A DNA stretch of 64,000 bases, from positions 6,404,361-6,468,360 of the forward strand of contig CM054158.1 of NCBI GenBank assembly GCA_028751875.1, read 5' to 3'. Origin of the DNA: Rapana venosa (Eukaryota; Mollusca; Gastropoda; Neogastropoda; Muricidae). Shown here piece by piece: positions 21,863 to 33,049 of this stretch. The translations under genes were made by a program, and so were the position numbers. The notes below the pieces were generated by a model, which was given only the letters and a program-made list of their open reading frames with translations, ran no database searches and was not told the DNA's origin. Each line of letters starts with the position of its first letter. Positions within the stretch are counted from its first letter, which is position 1.

Positions 21863-21890
<28 letters not shown>
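21862..21890. repeat. (GT)n microsatellite at SINE head
   Basis: GT repeat starting right at the end of the SINE head. Confidence 0.95.
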
Positions 21891-22415
21891 AGACTCACTC
21901 ACCTGTCTGCTGATTAATTTGCCTGTGCTTTCAGTCTCTCTTGGTGTAGATCTCTCTCTCTCTGTCCCTCCTTCCCTCTCCTGCACTCTGTCTCTACCGG
22001 CTCTGTCATACTCGCTCTCAGAGTGATATATATGTGTATACATGTGCTTTGCACATACCTTGTTGCAAAAGCATACTTTTCATGAATGAGTTCTCACACA
22101 CACATGTATACATGCATGTACAATGTTATGCATGTGCATCACACACATGCATGCATGCATGGATGCATGCACGCGCACACACACACATGCATGTGCGCAC
22201 GCACACACACACTTGAAAAAGAGTATACAGTTCTAGATAGAGAAGATGGGCAATTTTACTGAGGTGACGTAGATTATCAGTTTCACTTTTCCAGAAACCT
22301 TCAGCATGCCAGAATTATACTGTTAATTTTTTTTTATTAGAAAGGTGCGACTGGAATTGAAGGTTGAAAAAACCTTGGACTCCTTCAATTCAAACTGGTT
22401 AAGTATCTCAGAAGT
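21891..22415. other. Non-coding stretch, TC and CATG/CA patches
   Basis: TC-rich at 21945-22010, and CATGCATG-type alternating repeats at 22140-22212. No gene. Confidence 0.5.
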
Positions 22416-22510
22416 TTGGACTGCAACTACCTTTGTGGAGGGCAAAAATGGTCACGTACGCAAAACCTCGCCATTGGTAAAACTTGGAGCTCTAGCCAAA
22501 GAATGCACAC
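22416..22510 (+). mobile_element. Family G repeat (palindrome/GAA family), copy 1
   Basis: ACTGCAACTACCTTTGTGGA, GGGCAAAAATGGTCACGTAC, GCAAAACCTCGCCATTGGTA, AAACTTGGAGCTCTAGCCAA. The same order is found at 35145-35245, 36840-36940 and 60580-60716. It is not related to the S1 body. Short non-autonomous element, class unknown. Confidence 0.75.
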
Positions 22511-23399
22511 AAAAAAACCCCCCAAAAAACCAAAGCTGGTTTAGAAAACTGTGAGATTGAGCTGATAGTTAGCAATAGCCATCCATACCACCCAACAGTG
22601 CCCGACCGAATAAAACGTATTTTTCTGTCATCACTTCACATTGGCCGTCAGGTAAGGTAACCCCAGTGCTTGATTTTGGCATTACGGGGATTGTTCTAGT
22701 GTTGTATTGCACACTGTTATGCTAAGTCTCTCCCGTGGGACGTAACAGTTGGCCAGAGAAAAGGCAGGCGGTGTATGTGTATGGTATTTCACAGGTGATT
22801 GGAGCCCAATGACCCACAACACCTGCACTTATTATCCTTGTCCAGTGGCCAGCCAGCACACTGACACAGGCAGGGCCAGCAGTCTGTGAAAGGGGAAGGT
22901 GGAGAAAGGGGAACACTTGGCACTACATACTTACTAACATAGGGAAGCCAGGACAGGCAGGCAGGCAGGGCAGGAGAAATGGCGCTTGGCAGGGGAGGGA
23001 ACTTGTGGTGTTCCACAGTCGGGGGCAAGACATGTGCAAAGTATGCAGATTTCCAACCGTGAGCAACTTATATTAGGTGCGTATATATATCTTTAAAGGG
23101 AAGGAATTGTAAAAGTATATATATATATATACCCAGCGGACTCTTCACGGGGATGAAATTCAAACTTTACTGTTGCCTCTAGTGATCTACATATGATGTT
23201 CCTGTAATTTTCTTTTAGTTCTTTTTGTTTGGTTACTGTGTTTTTTGGTTTGTTTGTTGGGTTTTTTACTTTTCCTTTTTTTCTTCTTCTTCTTAGAATC
23301 AAATGATTATTGCGTCATGTGAAACCCAGATTTTGCTTGTGATTGTATCGTGTCTTTTGCCAATATTCATTTGCTTAAGTTTGAATTCAGTCAGTTTCG

Positions 23400-23400
<1 letters not shown>
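22511..23400. other. Non-coding stretch
   Basis: Unique. GGCAGGCAGGCAGG at 22956-22972 and a TATATATATATA run at 23116-23131. No gene recognised. Confidence 0.45.

Positions 23401-23463
<63 letters not shown>
23401..23463. repeat. (TC)n microsatellite
   Basis: About 60 bp of perfect TC. Confidence 0.97.
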
Positions 23464-23464
<1 letters not shown>

Positions 23465-23466
<2 letters not shown>

Positions 23467-23592
23467 CAGGCCATTGTGTGCCAGTTGTAAAGGAGCACAA
23501 GATTTACAAAACTGCATACACATGGGGACTGGATGACAAAAAGCACACGAGTGCTTATTCCATTTTCTCGAAATAAAAGAATAATAAATATC
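23465..23592 (+). mobile_element. S1 SINE, 5'-truncated
   Basis: Retains the 3' third: CAGGCCATTGTGTGCCAG, GATTTACAAAACTGCATACA, GGGGACTGGATGACAAAAAG, the hairpin AGCACACGAGTGCT, TTATTCCATTTTCTCGAAA and a TAAAAGAATAATAAA tail. Begins directly at the (TC)n end. Confidence 0.9.
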
Positions 23593-23839
23593 AGTTAAAT
23601 AGGCAAAACCTATGCCTCATGCTGATCATATTTATAATTGTGTGAAACTTTAAAAAGTAACTGATGATACACACAACTTGACCATTATGGCATTGATCCA
23701 AGTTGTAAGGCAAGGGAAAAGAAGAATGTCAGGTTACTAAATAAAATGGTTTGGTCTACTTTTTTGGCAGGCTCGGTAAATAACACAAACTGTTTATGTC
23801 TGTACGTGTGCATGTGGTTTTGGGTTGTTTTTTTCCCAT

Positions 23840-24067
23840 TCTTTTATTTCAAGGATAATGAAATAAGCATTCATCTGCTTTTTTCATCCAGTCCCTGTAT
23901 GTATGCAGTTTTGTAAATTTTGTCATCCATTCCCACTGGCACACAGTGGCATACTCTTCTGAAAAGGTGAACGGGTTTTAATGTGTGCGCAAGATGTTCT
24001 CTGTATGTTCGCACCCGGGACCTCGGTTTATAGTCTTATCCGAAGGACTTTTGGGGAGAGTGGAGTA
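23840..24067 (-). mobile_element. S1 SINE, head missing
   Basis: Minus strand: ACTCCACTCTCCCCAAAAGT, AGACTATAAACCGAGGTCCC, the central TCTTGCGCACACATTAAAAC block, GTGTGCCAGTGGGAATGGAT, and tail GGGACTGGATGAAAAAAGC through CTTGAAATAAA. The tRNA-like head is lost at about 24067, where a short GT run begins. Confidence 0.9.
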
Positions 24068-25225
24068 TGTGTGTGTGTGAATTTGAATTTAACAATTATT
24101 TTTGTTTGTGATTGGTTGCATGTGTATGAATAGGCTGAATGCAAGTGCTTTGATTTGTTTTTACGAGATATAACTATATACATTTTTTTTTATAATATGT
24201 ATCGTTGTTATTCTTATTATTAATATCATGATTGTTATTATTATGATTATGTTTGTGAACAGTTAATTCAATTTTTTGAAAATGCCAGTTAATGGTTTGT
24301 TTTGTCCTGTGATCCCCAGGCAGATTTGTGCAGACCTGCCTATGCCATACAACCCTCTGCATGTACATGTATGCAAACTTTTTACTGTGAATAATTCACA
24401 CCAGCAGTTAGCATGGGCAGTGTTCACACAAACGTGATTCAGTACGCACCAGTCATAACCGTCACCAGTTAGAGTGTGTGTTAAAAAAATAAAAATCAAG
24501 GAAAGAGGAAAAAAAATGTTTATAATGATTTCAGGTGACTATTGCCAGGCAAGGGAGAGTGGCATGTACCCAGGGTTGAGACACACTTAAGTCTCTTTTC
24601 TGTCCTAGGCAGCTCTACATACACCCCCCTACCTGCACTCTCTCTCTCTCTGTTGCTGTCTCTCTCTCATCTCCTTTTTATTCTCTCTCTGTCTTTCTCT
24701 CTTTGTCTGTCTGTCTCTCTCTCTCTTCTCCTTTTTATTCTCTCTTTCCCTTTCTGGCTGGCTGTCTGTTGTGCGGCGGAGTGGAGTGGAGTGGATGTGG
24801 CGTGTGACCTAAGGCGCGGGTACACATACCTGCCAGTCACTGCACCTTGATTGGCCCAACCCGCCTGCAGACCATTGATTGCTGCAGCCCTTCTTCTTCC
24901 TCTGTTTACTCACACTTAGTGCCTGAGCTTCTTTCAGCCCATCCCTCCCCCCTCCCTTCCCTTGCCCTCCCCCCTCTCCCTTGCACGCTATGCCATCTCT
25001 TTTTTTCTCATCATCTTTACTGGAAGGTGAATTCAGTTCGATCCCCAGAACACCCCCCCTCCCTCCCCCTTCCCCCTTTCAGGTTTATACTGTAGTGAAG
25101 TGTGGTGGGAGTTGAGTTCAGGTGTTAGGTCTGCCCATTGAATTTTTGTCTTTCAAGAATGTTCACCAAGTGAAGAGCAGAAATCTAGGTCTGGGTGTGG
25201 AAAAGAGTGCAATGGGAGTGGGGGG
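24068..25225. other. Non-coding stretch with TC-rich block
   Basis: TTATTATTA-type AT repeats at 24205-24250 and TC-rich sequence at 24640-24745. 24780-24860 is GC-richer but shows no coding signal. C-rich 24940-24985. Confidence 0.45.
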
Positions 25226-25241
25226 AGGGGGGGGGGGGGGG
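25219..25241. repeat. Poly(G) tract with one A
   Basis: G run of about 22 nt, interrupted once. Confidence 0.93.
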
Positions 25242-25385
25242 TTGACATGTTGGTTATGATTGGATTTAAAAAAAGAAGCATGTGTTTGTTAAGTTTTTGT
25301 TTTGTTTGGTGGTTTTGGTTTGTTTTGTTGTTGTTTTTTGGGGTGGGTAAAAATTTTGCAATGTTGAATACCCACATAGAGAGTT

Positions 25386-25406
25386 GGGGGGGGGGGGGGG
25401 GGGGGG
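25386..25406. repeat. Poly(G) run, 21 nt
   Basis: Uninterrupted. Confidence 0.95.
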
Positions 25407-26100
25407 TGGATGAGTGATTGATTGATTCTCCTGCTTTATTTGCAGACCTGTCAGGTGACTGAGATGCTTGACTGAGAGGACCTTAACTGTCACTCAGGAA
25501 TTAAAAGCTATCAAAATATGCTGTCCTTTTAAAGGGTTTTGCCTGTCCTGCCTGAGACCATTGGTTTGTCTCTCAGGTTAATTATATTTTTTTTTAAAAT
25601 GATATGGAAAATTGTTAAACTGTTATTTGAAAGCTTCCATATATTTCCAAAAATGAAATGCTGATTTAAGATTGCAGAAGCCTATGTAAAGCACACACCC
25701 AAAAAAGGTACAGACATGTTTAAAAAGATACTACACATGTCGACAGATTTTGGTCTGTGATTTATCAGATAACAAAACATATTATGAAGAAGCCAGACAG
25801 ACGTTTCATTCTGAGGTGTGTGTTTGCCTGCTGTACTGTATATAGATATATATATATATATATATATATATCCATGCAAATCAGTATTTTCACTTCATTT
25901 GTGGAAGATATGAGAAGAAGATTGCTAAGGTAACAGCCGTCTCTATAATAAATTGATCCCAGCCACCCCCCTTTTTTTTTCTCACTCTCCCCCGCCTCCC
26001 CCCTTTATCATTCTGTCTCCATCTCGCCTTTCCCTCTCATGTACATATATATAATATATACAATAATTATGCTGTAATAACGACTTTCAAGTAAAGGCGA
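25407..26100. other. Non-coding stretch, (AT)n at 25841-25870
   Basis: Unique apart from the TATATATA run and a C/T-rich patch at 25960-26035. No gene. Confidence 0.5.
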
Positions 26101-26222
26101 GTCCACAAAATGGTTCATGTTCCCCTAAATCTAACAGCCTTTAAAAAAAGAAGAAAACAAAAGCCACAAAATGGTTCATATTCCCCTAAATCTAACAACC
26201 TTAAAATAAAGAAGAAAAAAGA
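26101..26222. repeat. About 60-bp tandem duplication
   Basis: Two copies of CACAAAATGGTTCATGTTCC, CCTAAATCTAACAGCCTT plus AAGAAGAAAA, at 26104 and 26165. They differ by a few substitutions and A-run length. Confidence 0.88.
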
Positions 26223-26337
26223 AGTCTGATAGGATAGACCTGTCCAATAGTGAGACAGAGAGTATTGTCAGCTAGTGTTTGTGGAGAGTGGTGACTGCCC
26301 ACAGACATGATCAGTTGATGTCGACCTGTTAGACAGG

Positions 26338-27348
26338 GGGACACTACACTACGCTACACGGCACTACACTAGACTACATGGCACTACACCACATTACACT
26401 ACATGGCACTACACCACTTTACACTACACTACACTACATGGCACTACACCACATTACATTACACTACGCTACACGGCACTACACCACATTACACTACACT
26501 ACATGGCACTACACTACACACATTACACCACTACACCACATTACACTACACGCACTACACTACACATACACTACACTACACTACATGGCACTACACCACA
26601 TTACACTACACTACGCACTACACCACATTACACTACACTACATGGCACTACACCACATTACACACATTACACTCACTACTACATGGCACTACACCACATT
26701 ACATTACACACACTACAGGCACTACACCACATACACCACACTTACACACACATACACTACATGGCACTACACCACATTACATACACTACTACACGGCACT
26801 ACACCACATTACACTATACATGGCACTACACCACATTACACTACACGGCACTACACACATACCTACACTACACTTTCACTACACGGCACTAACACTACAT
26901 ACACTAACACTACATACACTACACGGCACTACACCACATTACTAACTACACGCACTACACCACATTACAACCACATCACACTACACTACATTACAGGCAC
27001 TACACCACATTACACTACACTACACGGCACTACACCACATTACACTACACTACACGGCACTACACCACATTACACTACACTACACTACAGGCACTACACC
27101 ACATTACACTACACATACATTACATGGCACTACATTACATGGCACTACACCACTACACTTACACTACACGGCACTACACCACATTACACTACACTTCACT
27201 ACACGGCACTACACACATTACACTACACTACATACATGGCACTACACCACTACACCACATTACACTACACTACACGGCACTACAATACACTACACACATA
27301 CACTACACTACACTACATTACAGTACACTACATTACACTACACTACAG
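26338..27348. repeat. 30-bp minisatellite, open in three frames
   Basis: About 1 kb of GGCACTACACCACATTACAC followed by TACACTACAT (30 bp), with many deletions that give CATAC and ACAC variants. All three forward frames of the unit lack stop codons, and 30 is divisible by three. This explains the longest open frame of the window (343 codons of GTTPHYTTLHY-type sequence) and its overlapping companions. Not a gene. Confidence 0.95.
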
Positions 27349-27990
27349 CAGGCAGGAAGGCAGGTGTAGAGGGAGGGGGCACAGTAGGTCATGTCAGATG
27401 AGATGGTAGACCTGTAGGGAGGATGGTTTGATACTGCTCAGCAAGCAAGCAGCTCACTGCTGCCCCCAGCCTTCAAACGGCAGCTGCCGGCACATAAAAG
27501 CTGCCTGCATAGTATTTATATAGATTGCATGTGTTTCCTTTTTATTGGCAAGCTGTTTAAACAGACTATGATAATGTGAGTGTGTGTGCATGCATGTGTG
27601 TGCGTGCAATTTGTTTCTGTTCCCTTGTGTTAAAATGGCAAGCGTTGATGAAAAATGCTCGCAACAGGTTAACTGCCTTTCAACCATATTGAGAAACGCT
27701 GAATGTTAGAAAAAACTCATTGCCCTAGTGAAGCCGCTGTTTGGATCACATTTTTGGAAGTAGGTCTTCTGTGAATTTGCAGCAGGTTGAACTTGAAGCA
27801 AGTTAAGTGCACATTACATGAAAATGTTCACAAAAAAAGGAAACGGTATTGAAAACTTGTTTACCTGTGGAAAGAAGTGACAGTTACAATCGGTATTTGT
27901 GCATCGATCGTGAGAGTGAGACCCATTTGATGTGAACCCATATATATAACAGCATTTGTCTTGTACAGTAAATTAAGCATTATATGATTT
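27349..27990. other. Non-coding stretch
   Basis: Starts with a GCAGGAAGGCAGG patch and is then unique. No gene. Confidence 0.45.
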
Positions 27991-27994
27991 TATA

Positions 27995-28159
27995 TCTCAA
28001 TAATAATAATAATATGTGGAATTTATATAGCGCTGAATCTTGTAAAAACAAGAAAATCGAAGCGCTTGCACTCAAATCATTTACCCGAATGCAACTCTCC
28101 TTAAACATAATGAACAACATATTTCAAATCCATGCGCGCGCGCGCGCACGCACACAAAC

Positions 28160-28197
<38 letters not shown>

Positions 28198-28310
28198 GCA
28201 AACACACTTAGGAGGTGAAGGATGCTGTTGAAAATTAAGGACAGATATGGGGGAAAGTCTCAGGTAGAAAATAAGTGTGTTTTGAGGCTGGATTTGAAGG
28301 TGTCAAATGA
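27995..28310 (+). repeat. AAT-TATATAGCGC type interspersed repeat
   Basis: (TAA)n, then GTGGAATTTATATAGCGCTG, CTTGTAAAAACAAGAAAATC and GAAGCGCTTGCACTCAAATC; after an internal CG/CA microsatellite (28131-28195), GTGTTTTGAGGCTGGATTTG. Repeats with an (AAT)n start and a TATATAGCGC core recur in many marine invertebrate genomes (general recollection). Only one copy lies in this window, so the limits are uncertain. Confidence 0.5.
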
Positions 28311-28344
28311 AAGCTTTATTTATATATATTTTTTACAATTTTAA

Positions 28345-28575
28345 ATTATTTTATTATGAGGATAATGAAGCACACGAATCGTACTATTTTACATCCAGTA
28401 CCCATGTGCATGCATTTTTGTTGTATTATCTGTTCCCACCGGCACACAATGGCCTGTTCTGAAAGACGGAACAGGTTTTTAACCTGTGTGCAAGATTTCT
28501 GTATGTACGTGTTTGCACACTGAACCTTGGTTTGTACTTGTAATCTCATATGAATGACTTTCACCTGATGTGTGA
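28345..28575 (-). mobile_element. S1 SINE, diverged, head missing
   Basis: Minus strand: AGATTACAAGTACAAACC (diverged ATAAACC block), TGTGCAAACACGTACATAC, TCTTGCACACAGGTTAAAAA, GGCCATTGTGTGCCGGTGGG, GGTACTGGATGTAAAATAGT and CATTATCCTCATAATAAAA. Head lost at about 28575. Confidence 0.85.
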
Positions 28576-28632
28576 GAATATTGATTGCATAAAATTTAGT
28601 AGTGTAAAACTTACACAGATGGTAATAAGTTT

Positions 28633-28656
28633 GGGGGAGGGGGGGGGGGGGGGGGG
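28633..28656. repeat. Poly(G) tract
   Basis: G run with one A, about 23 nt. Confidence 0.94.
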
Positions 28657-29378
28657 CATTTGAAGATTGATAGATACTTTGAATAAATTGACAGATACTT
28701 TGAATAACTATCAGTAACAGGCTTTATAACTACACAATAAAATTGGTTTCTGGTAAAAATGATCAGATTTCTTTCAAAAAAAACAAACAGTGTTCGGTAA
28801 GCTGTATTTTTCTGTAATATTTGACTGTTGTTCTGCAGTTTGACAATATACAACCTGTTCATAGGACTTCCTGAATGGGAATGTGTCAGGCCCATCTGTG
28901 ACAGTCTGTATGAAGAGACTTTCTATAGCCCATAGGAAGTCCAGCTTTGCCCATCTCGGTGTTTAAGTTAGTATGACAAGCTCTGTCAAGCCAGGTATGT
29001 CCTGAGTGCTTATAAAGAACAGAACTGGAATACACTACCTTTGTGGTTCATAGACCTCCGTAACGTAACATTTTTTGCTGGTGTGTGTACATGTATATAA
29101 CTCGTTTGTCAGCCCTGGGCAAGGAAGACAAACATGTATCTGAAAATGTGGACAGTGAGCTTCAGCTGAACTCTTATTGTGAGATGAGACTAGTTCTTGA
29201 AAGCAAAAATTCTCTCTTATAGTATTAATCATTCTGTATCTCTGTTTCTGTTTTTAAGAAAACATCTTGCTGGGGAGAAGGGGGGGGGGGGGGTGCACTG
29301 AATTTTACAGGCAAGGTATCTGGGCTAGTTGAACTGGACAGAGCCCATCCCTCCCCAGGTCACAAGGTGTGTGCTGGG
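28657..29378. other. Non-coding stretch
   Basis: Unique. A 13-nt G run at 29280-29293 and a short local duplication (TTTGAATAA with TTGACAGATAC) at 28678-28708. No gene. Confidence 0.45.
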
Positions 29379-29379
29379 T

Positions 29380-29602
29380 ACTAGTGTCCGACCATAGCTG
29401 GCCTACCTTTCTGTGAAAAGGTGGATGGCTTTTTAAGGTAAGCAGGAGGGGACAGGTCTCAGTCTTAGGTAAAGGAGTTGCTGGAGAATGGAGTAGGCTA
29501 ACTTGTACCAACTGAAGTCCAGGGGGTAAATCCTTTCAACAGACAACTTGGTCAAGATTGGAGATCATGATTTTGACACACTAATTACCAGCTATCCCAA
29601 CC
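29380..29602 (-). mobile_element. Old S1 SINE relic
   Basis: The minus strand starts GGGATAGCTGGTAATTAGTG (A-box region) at 29599, followed by ATCATGATCTCCAATCTTGACC in B-box position. The GTTGAAAGGATTTACCCCCT body, ACTCCATTCTCC and the CCTTTTCACAGAAAGGTAGG region come next. Recognisable by order of blocks only. Confidence 0.5.
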
Positions 29603-30020
29603 TCTTGGCAGTATGATAGCTCGTATTTTTAAATCCACTTCACTGAGGCCACATTGCCTAACACTCGCAGCATTCCAAGGCGTTCTTATGTTATGAAAAC
29701 ATCCCCTCTTTTGTAAGTATGAACCTATTCCAATACTGCTGGAATAGAAAGTGACATCTATTTTTTTTTCCTCAGTGAGAGGAAGCTGGAATGGATCATA
29801 AATCTGAACTGGCATTGGATTGAATAAATTGATTGAAATTTGCAGACCCTCTGGCAGATCAGAGCTAGTGTCTGCTAAGCCTACAGTACTGTACAGTAAA
29901 CTGTACAGTCCACACCTGTCTTCACTGCCTTGTGGGTTGCAGCCCTGTGCTAATTAGCACTGTAGATGAAAACAAGACTAAGGGATCACATGGTTTGACA
30001 GATTAGATGAATGAACGTCT
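29603..30020. other. Non-coding stretch
   Basis: Unique; leads into the 74-bp array. No gene. Confidence 0.45.
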
Positions 30021-30834
30021 CATGTGTAGCCCGTGTGTGAAAGTGGTCTCTGGTGATAGACTGATAATGTATGCAGTGGATTAGCCCTTGAAATCATGTG
30101 TAGCCCATGTGTGAAAGTGGTCACTGGTGATAGACTGATAATGTATGCAGTGGATTAGCCCTTGAAATCATGTGTAGCCCGTGTGTGAAAGTGGTCTCTG
30201 GTGATAGACTGATAATGTATGCAGTGGATTAGCCCTTGAAATCATGTGTAGCCCATGTGTGAAAGTGGTCACTGGTGATAGACTGATAATGTATGCAGTG
30301 GATTAGCCCTTGAAATCATGTGTAGCCCGTGTGTGAAAGTGGTCTCTGGTGATAGACTGATAATGTATGCAGTGGATTAGCCCTTGAAATCATGTGTAGC
30401 CCATGTGTGAAAGTGGTCACTGGTGATAGACTGATAATGTATGCAGTGGATTAGCCCTTGAAATCATGTGTAGCCCATGTGTGAAAGTGGTCACTGGTGA
30501 TAGACTGATAATATATGCAGTGGATTAGCCCTTGAAATCATGTGTAGCCCATGTGTGAAAGTGGTCACTGGTGATAGACTGATAATATATGCAGTGGATT
30601 AGCCCTTGAAATCATGTGTAGCCCATGTGTGAAAGTGGTCACTGGTGATAGACTGATAATGTATGCAGTGGATTAGCCCTTGAAATCATGTGTAGCCCAT
30701 GTGTGAAAGTGGTCATTGGTGATAGACTGATAATGTATGCAGTGGATTAGCCCTTGAAATCATGTGTAGCCCATGTGTGAAAGTGGTCACTGGTGATAGA
30801 CTGATAATGTATGCAGTGGATTAGCCCTTGAAAG
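30021..30834. repeat. 74-bp tandem array, 11 copies
   Basis: Eleven units of exactly 74 bp, starting CATGTGTAGCCC and ending TTAGCCCTTGAAAT, at 30021, 30095, 30169 and so on every 74 bases. Units 1, 3 and 5 carry GTGTGTGAAAGTGGTCTCTG; units 2, 4 and 6 carry ATGTGTGAAAGTGGTCACTG; units 7 to 11 are all of the second type. Units 7 and 8 share an ATATATGC change and unit 10 has GGTCATTGG. So the left half is a 148-bp dimer array and the right half a monomer array. Confidence 0.98.
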
Positions 30835-31990
30835 ATGTCCCAGTGGAGCATTGGTGGTTGGAAGGGGTACAAAATCTCTCTATTTCAACTCGTAAAACCA
30901 TACCCATAATTGGAAATGAATCTTCCATTATCCCACAAAATGACAGAAACCAAGATAAAAGAAAACAAGGAGAGCAACACAATAGAAATTTGTCCAGAAT
31001 TTGGAAGGTTATGTAGAAAATCCTGTTAATGGTGTGGTCCTGAGCATGTTGTTTTGTGTTAAGAGTGCAGGAACCACGTTTGACAACGTTCACTTGAAAG
31101 CTTTTTCAAGAAAGGACACCACAGAGGCTCATTCAGCCAACGGTTTTCCATATATTTTGATACGTTTTTTTTCTTAATATATACAGTAAAGCATGTGACA
31201 TGAACTGGAAGAAAGTTTAACTCATACATGTATGTATGTAGAGCCTACACACAAGCCTTAACACACATCACAAACAGATTTTTTAAGCTTACTGTTGCCG
31301 GCACCAGTTGCAGTTAACTATTAACTTTCAACCCCCATGAAATCAGTGCTCAACTCTGAACGACTTTACCAACCAAATTTTCAGAGGGCTTCTTAAGTCA
31401 TTGTAGCAGAAAATCCCGGGAACAGTGGAGAATTCTACCAATGGGGTTTTTGGTTGCCCCTATTTCTGTCTACCGCCATTTTGCATTATAAAGAACACAC
31501 TGGCTGCCTCCCTGGAAGGAAACTATTGGAAAAATTATTAAAGTTATCTGCACAGAGTGTGAAAGTGACACAAAACAACTTCCTGTCCGTGTCTTCCTAT
31601 ATCTGTAAAATAAAACAAAACAACAACAAACAACAGCAAAATGAAAGAAAAAAGGTACGGGTAATGGCTGGTTTACAAATCTTTCATAACAGATGCACAT
31701 TTTTGTGGTGTTTTGTTTGCTTGTTTTATTTTACTTCGAAAATGTTTTCAAGGGAAATTTTGCGCATTTTTGGTAGTTTTTTGTTTCTTTTATTTTGCTT
31801 TTTTCCCCCATTTCTTAAGAATTTACACTTGAGAGTATAAGACGAATGTAGTCTTACAAACAAGAAGGAAAGGGAAACCGTCTGCATCTGATACTGAGTA
31901 GGTGTGTGTGATTTGGCCTGTCATTTGTGTGTGTGCACATGTATATGGACCAAAACCACTTCGTAAAATCTGTTTGTTGTCTGTCTCTCT
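30835..31990. other. Non-coding stretch
   Basis: Unique. The frame at 31454-31840 spans AT-rich sequence with no recognisable domain. A-rich 31605-31655. No gene. Confidence 0.45.
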
Positions 31991-31997
31991 CTCCCCT

Positions 31998-32096
31998 CCC
32001 TGTGTGTGTGTGTGTGTGTGCATTGTGAGAGAGTGTGTGTGCACGTGTGAGAGTGTGTGTGTGCGCTCACGTGGGGGGGGGGGTGGGGGGGGGGAA
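31998..32096. repeat. (GT)n and G-rich tract
   Basis: GT repeats with GAGAG interruptions, ending in G9TG9-type sequence at 32071-32095. Confidence 0.92.
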
Positions 32097-32143
32097 TAAG
32101 ATATCTTCAAAGGAGAGGCCTCCAGGTGATAAAAATAGAAGTA

Positions 32144-32174
<31 letters not shown>

Positions 32175-32182
32175 ATAAAAAG
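32144..32182. repeat. (AAT)n / (ATT)n
   Basis: Ten AAT-type trinucleotides followed by the inverted ATT form, which can fold back. Confidence 0.92.
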
Positions 32183-32475
32183 ATAATGATTATACGGAGG
32201 CATTCAAAGTAAACTATGTGCCCGTGCGGTTGATTTAAAAAGAAGTTTGTTAAACCATTGATTGTTTGGGGTGTCAGCATTGGTGACTCCTGGTCATGAA
32301 AGAGGGGGGGGGGGGACAAAAAACAAATGATAAACAAGAGGGCAGCAAGTGTCGGGGTCACAGATCTTGAGAAAGATATTCATAATCTAACAACTGGACA
32401 AGTCCACTCTGTTTTGCCTCCTGTCTAATCGGAGATAAAGATCAATATAATGTCTTGTGCTAGGGAAGAGAAATA
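32183..32475. other. Non-coding stretch
   Basis: Unique apart from a G run at 32305-32315. Confidence 0.4.
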
Positions 32476-32545
32476 GATGTTGGGAGGTGTGTGTGCGCAT
32501 ATGCGAGCGTGTGTGTGTGTACGCGCGCGTTTGTGTCTGTGTGAA
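32476..32545. repeat. (GT)n with CG steps
   Basis: GTGTGTGCGCATATGCGAGC and GTACGCGCGCGTTTGTG: alternating purine-pyrimidine tract immediately before the 80-bp element. Confidence 0.9.
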
Positions 32546-32632
32546 AGTCAAACTGAAATATCCATATTGTACACTGGATTAAGCAGTGCAGTTTTTCGGG
32601 GTTTTTTCATTAAGCAATCCATTAATATATAT
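32546..32632 (+). repeat. 80-bp microsatellite-linked element, copy B
   Basis: AAAGTCAAACTGAAATATCC, ATATTGTACACTGGATTAAG, CAGTGCAGTTTTTCGGGG, TTTTTTCATTAAGCAATCC. Diverged copy of the element at 47716-47802, in the same orientation and again directly after a GT repeat. Confidence 0.7.
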
Positions 32633-32663
32633 ATACATAAACAAAAAGATCGCGTGCGCGCCC

Positions 32664-32665
32664 AC

Positions 32666-32730
<65 letters not shown>
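32664..32730. repeat. (GT)n(GA)n compound
   Basis: GT run of 18 bp followed by about 48 bp of perfect GA. Confidence 0.97.
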
Positions 32731-32734
<4 letters not shown>

Positions 32735-32837
32735 GATAGGAGGAAGATTGGAGAGGAAGGTGGTACGGGCCTGTGTAAGTTGATAAAACAGGCTGTAGAC
32801 CTGTGTACAGTGTGACAGGTGGCTTTTGTTCATAAGG

Positions 32838-32839
<2 letters not shown>

Positions 32840-32878
<39 letters not shown>
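32840..32878. repeat. (AT)n microsatellite
   Basis: Perfect, about 37 bp. Confidence 0.97.
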
Positions 32879-32880
<2 letters not shown>

Positions 32881-33049
32881 TATGTGATTTGTCATCCTGG
32901 TTTCTCGAACTGCTGACTATACTATAGATAGATCTATCTAGTACCAGCCTTTTGTACTGGTTAGCCCCTGCCTAGGTAAGGGAAGGATACACTGCCCTTT
33001 GACCTTGCTCAGTTCTGTACTCTCACACCTGTTGCGTCACAGCCACAGT

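Noticed and set aside
26378..27409. 343-codon frame as a repetitive protein gene
   Set aside because: Unit is stop-free in all forward frames; no start context, splice sites or composition shift support a gene.
30021..30834. 74-bp array as a small-RNA gene cluster or satellite centromere
   Set aside because: Only 11 copies, no promoter boxes or terminators in the unit, and far too short for a centromere.
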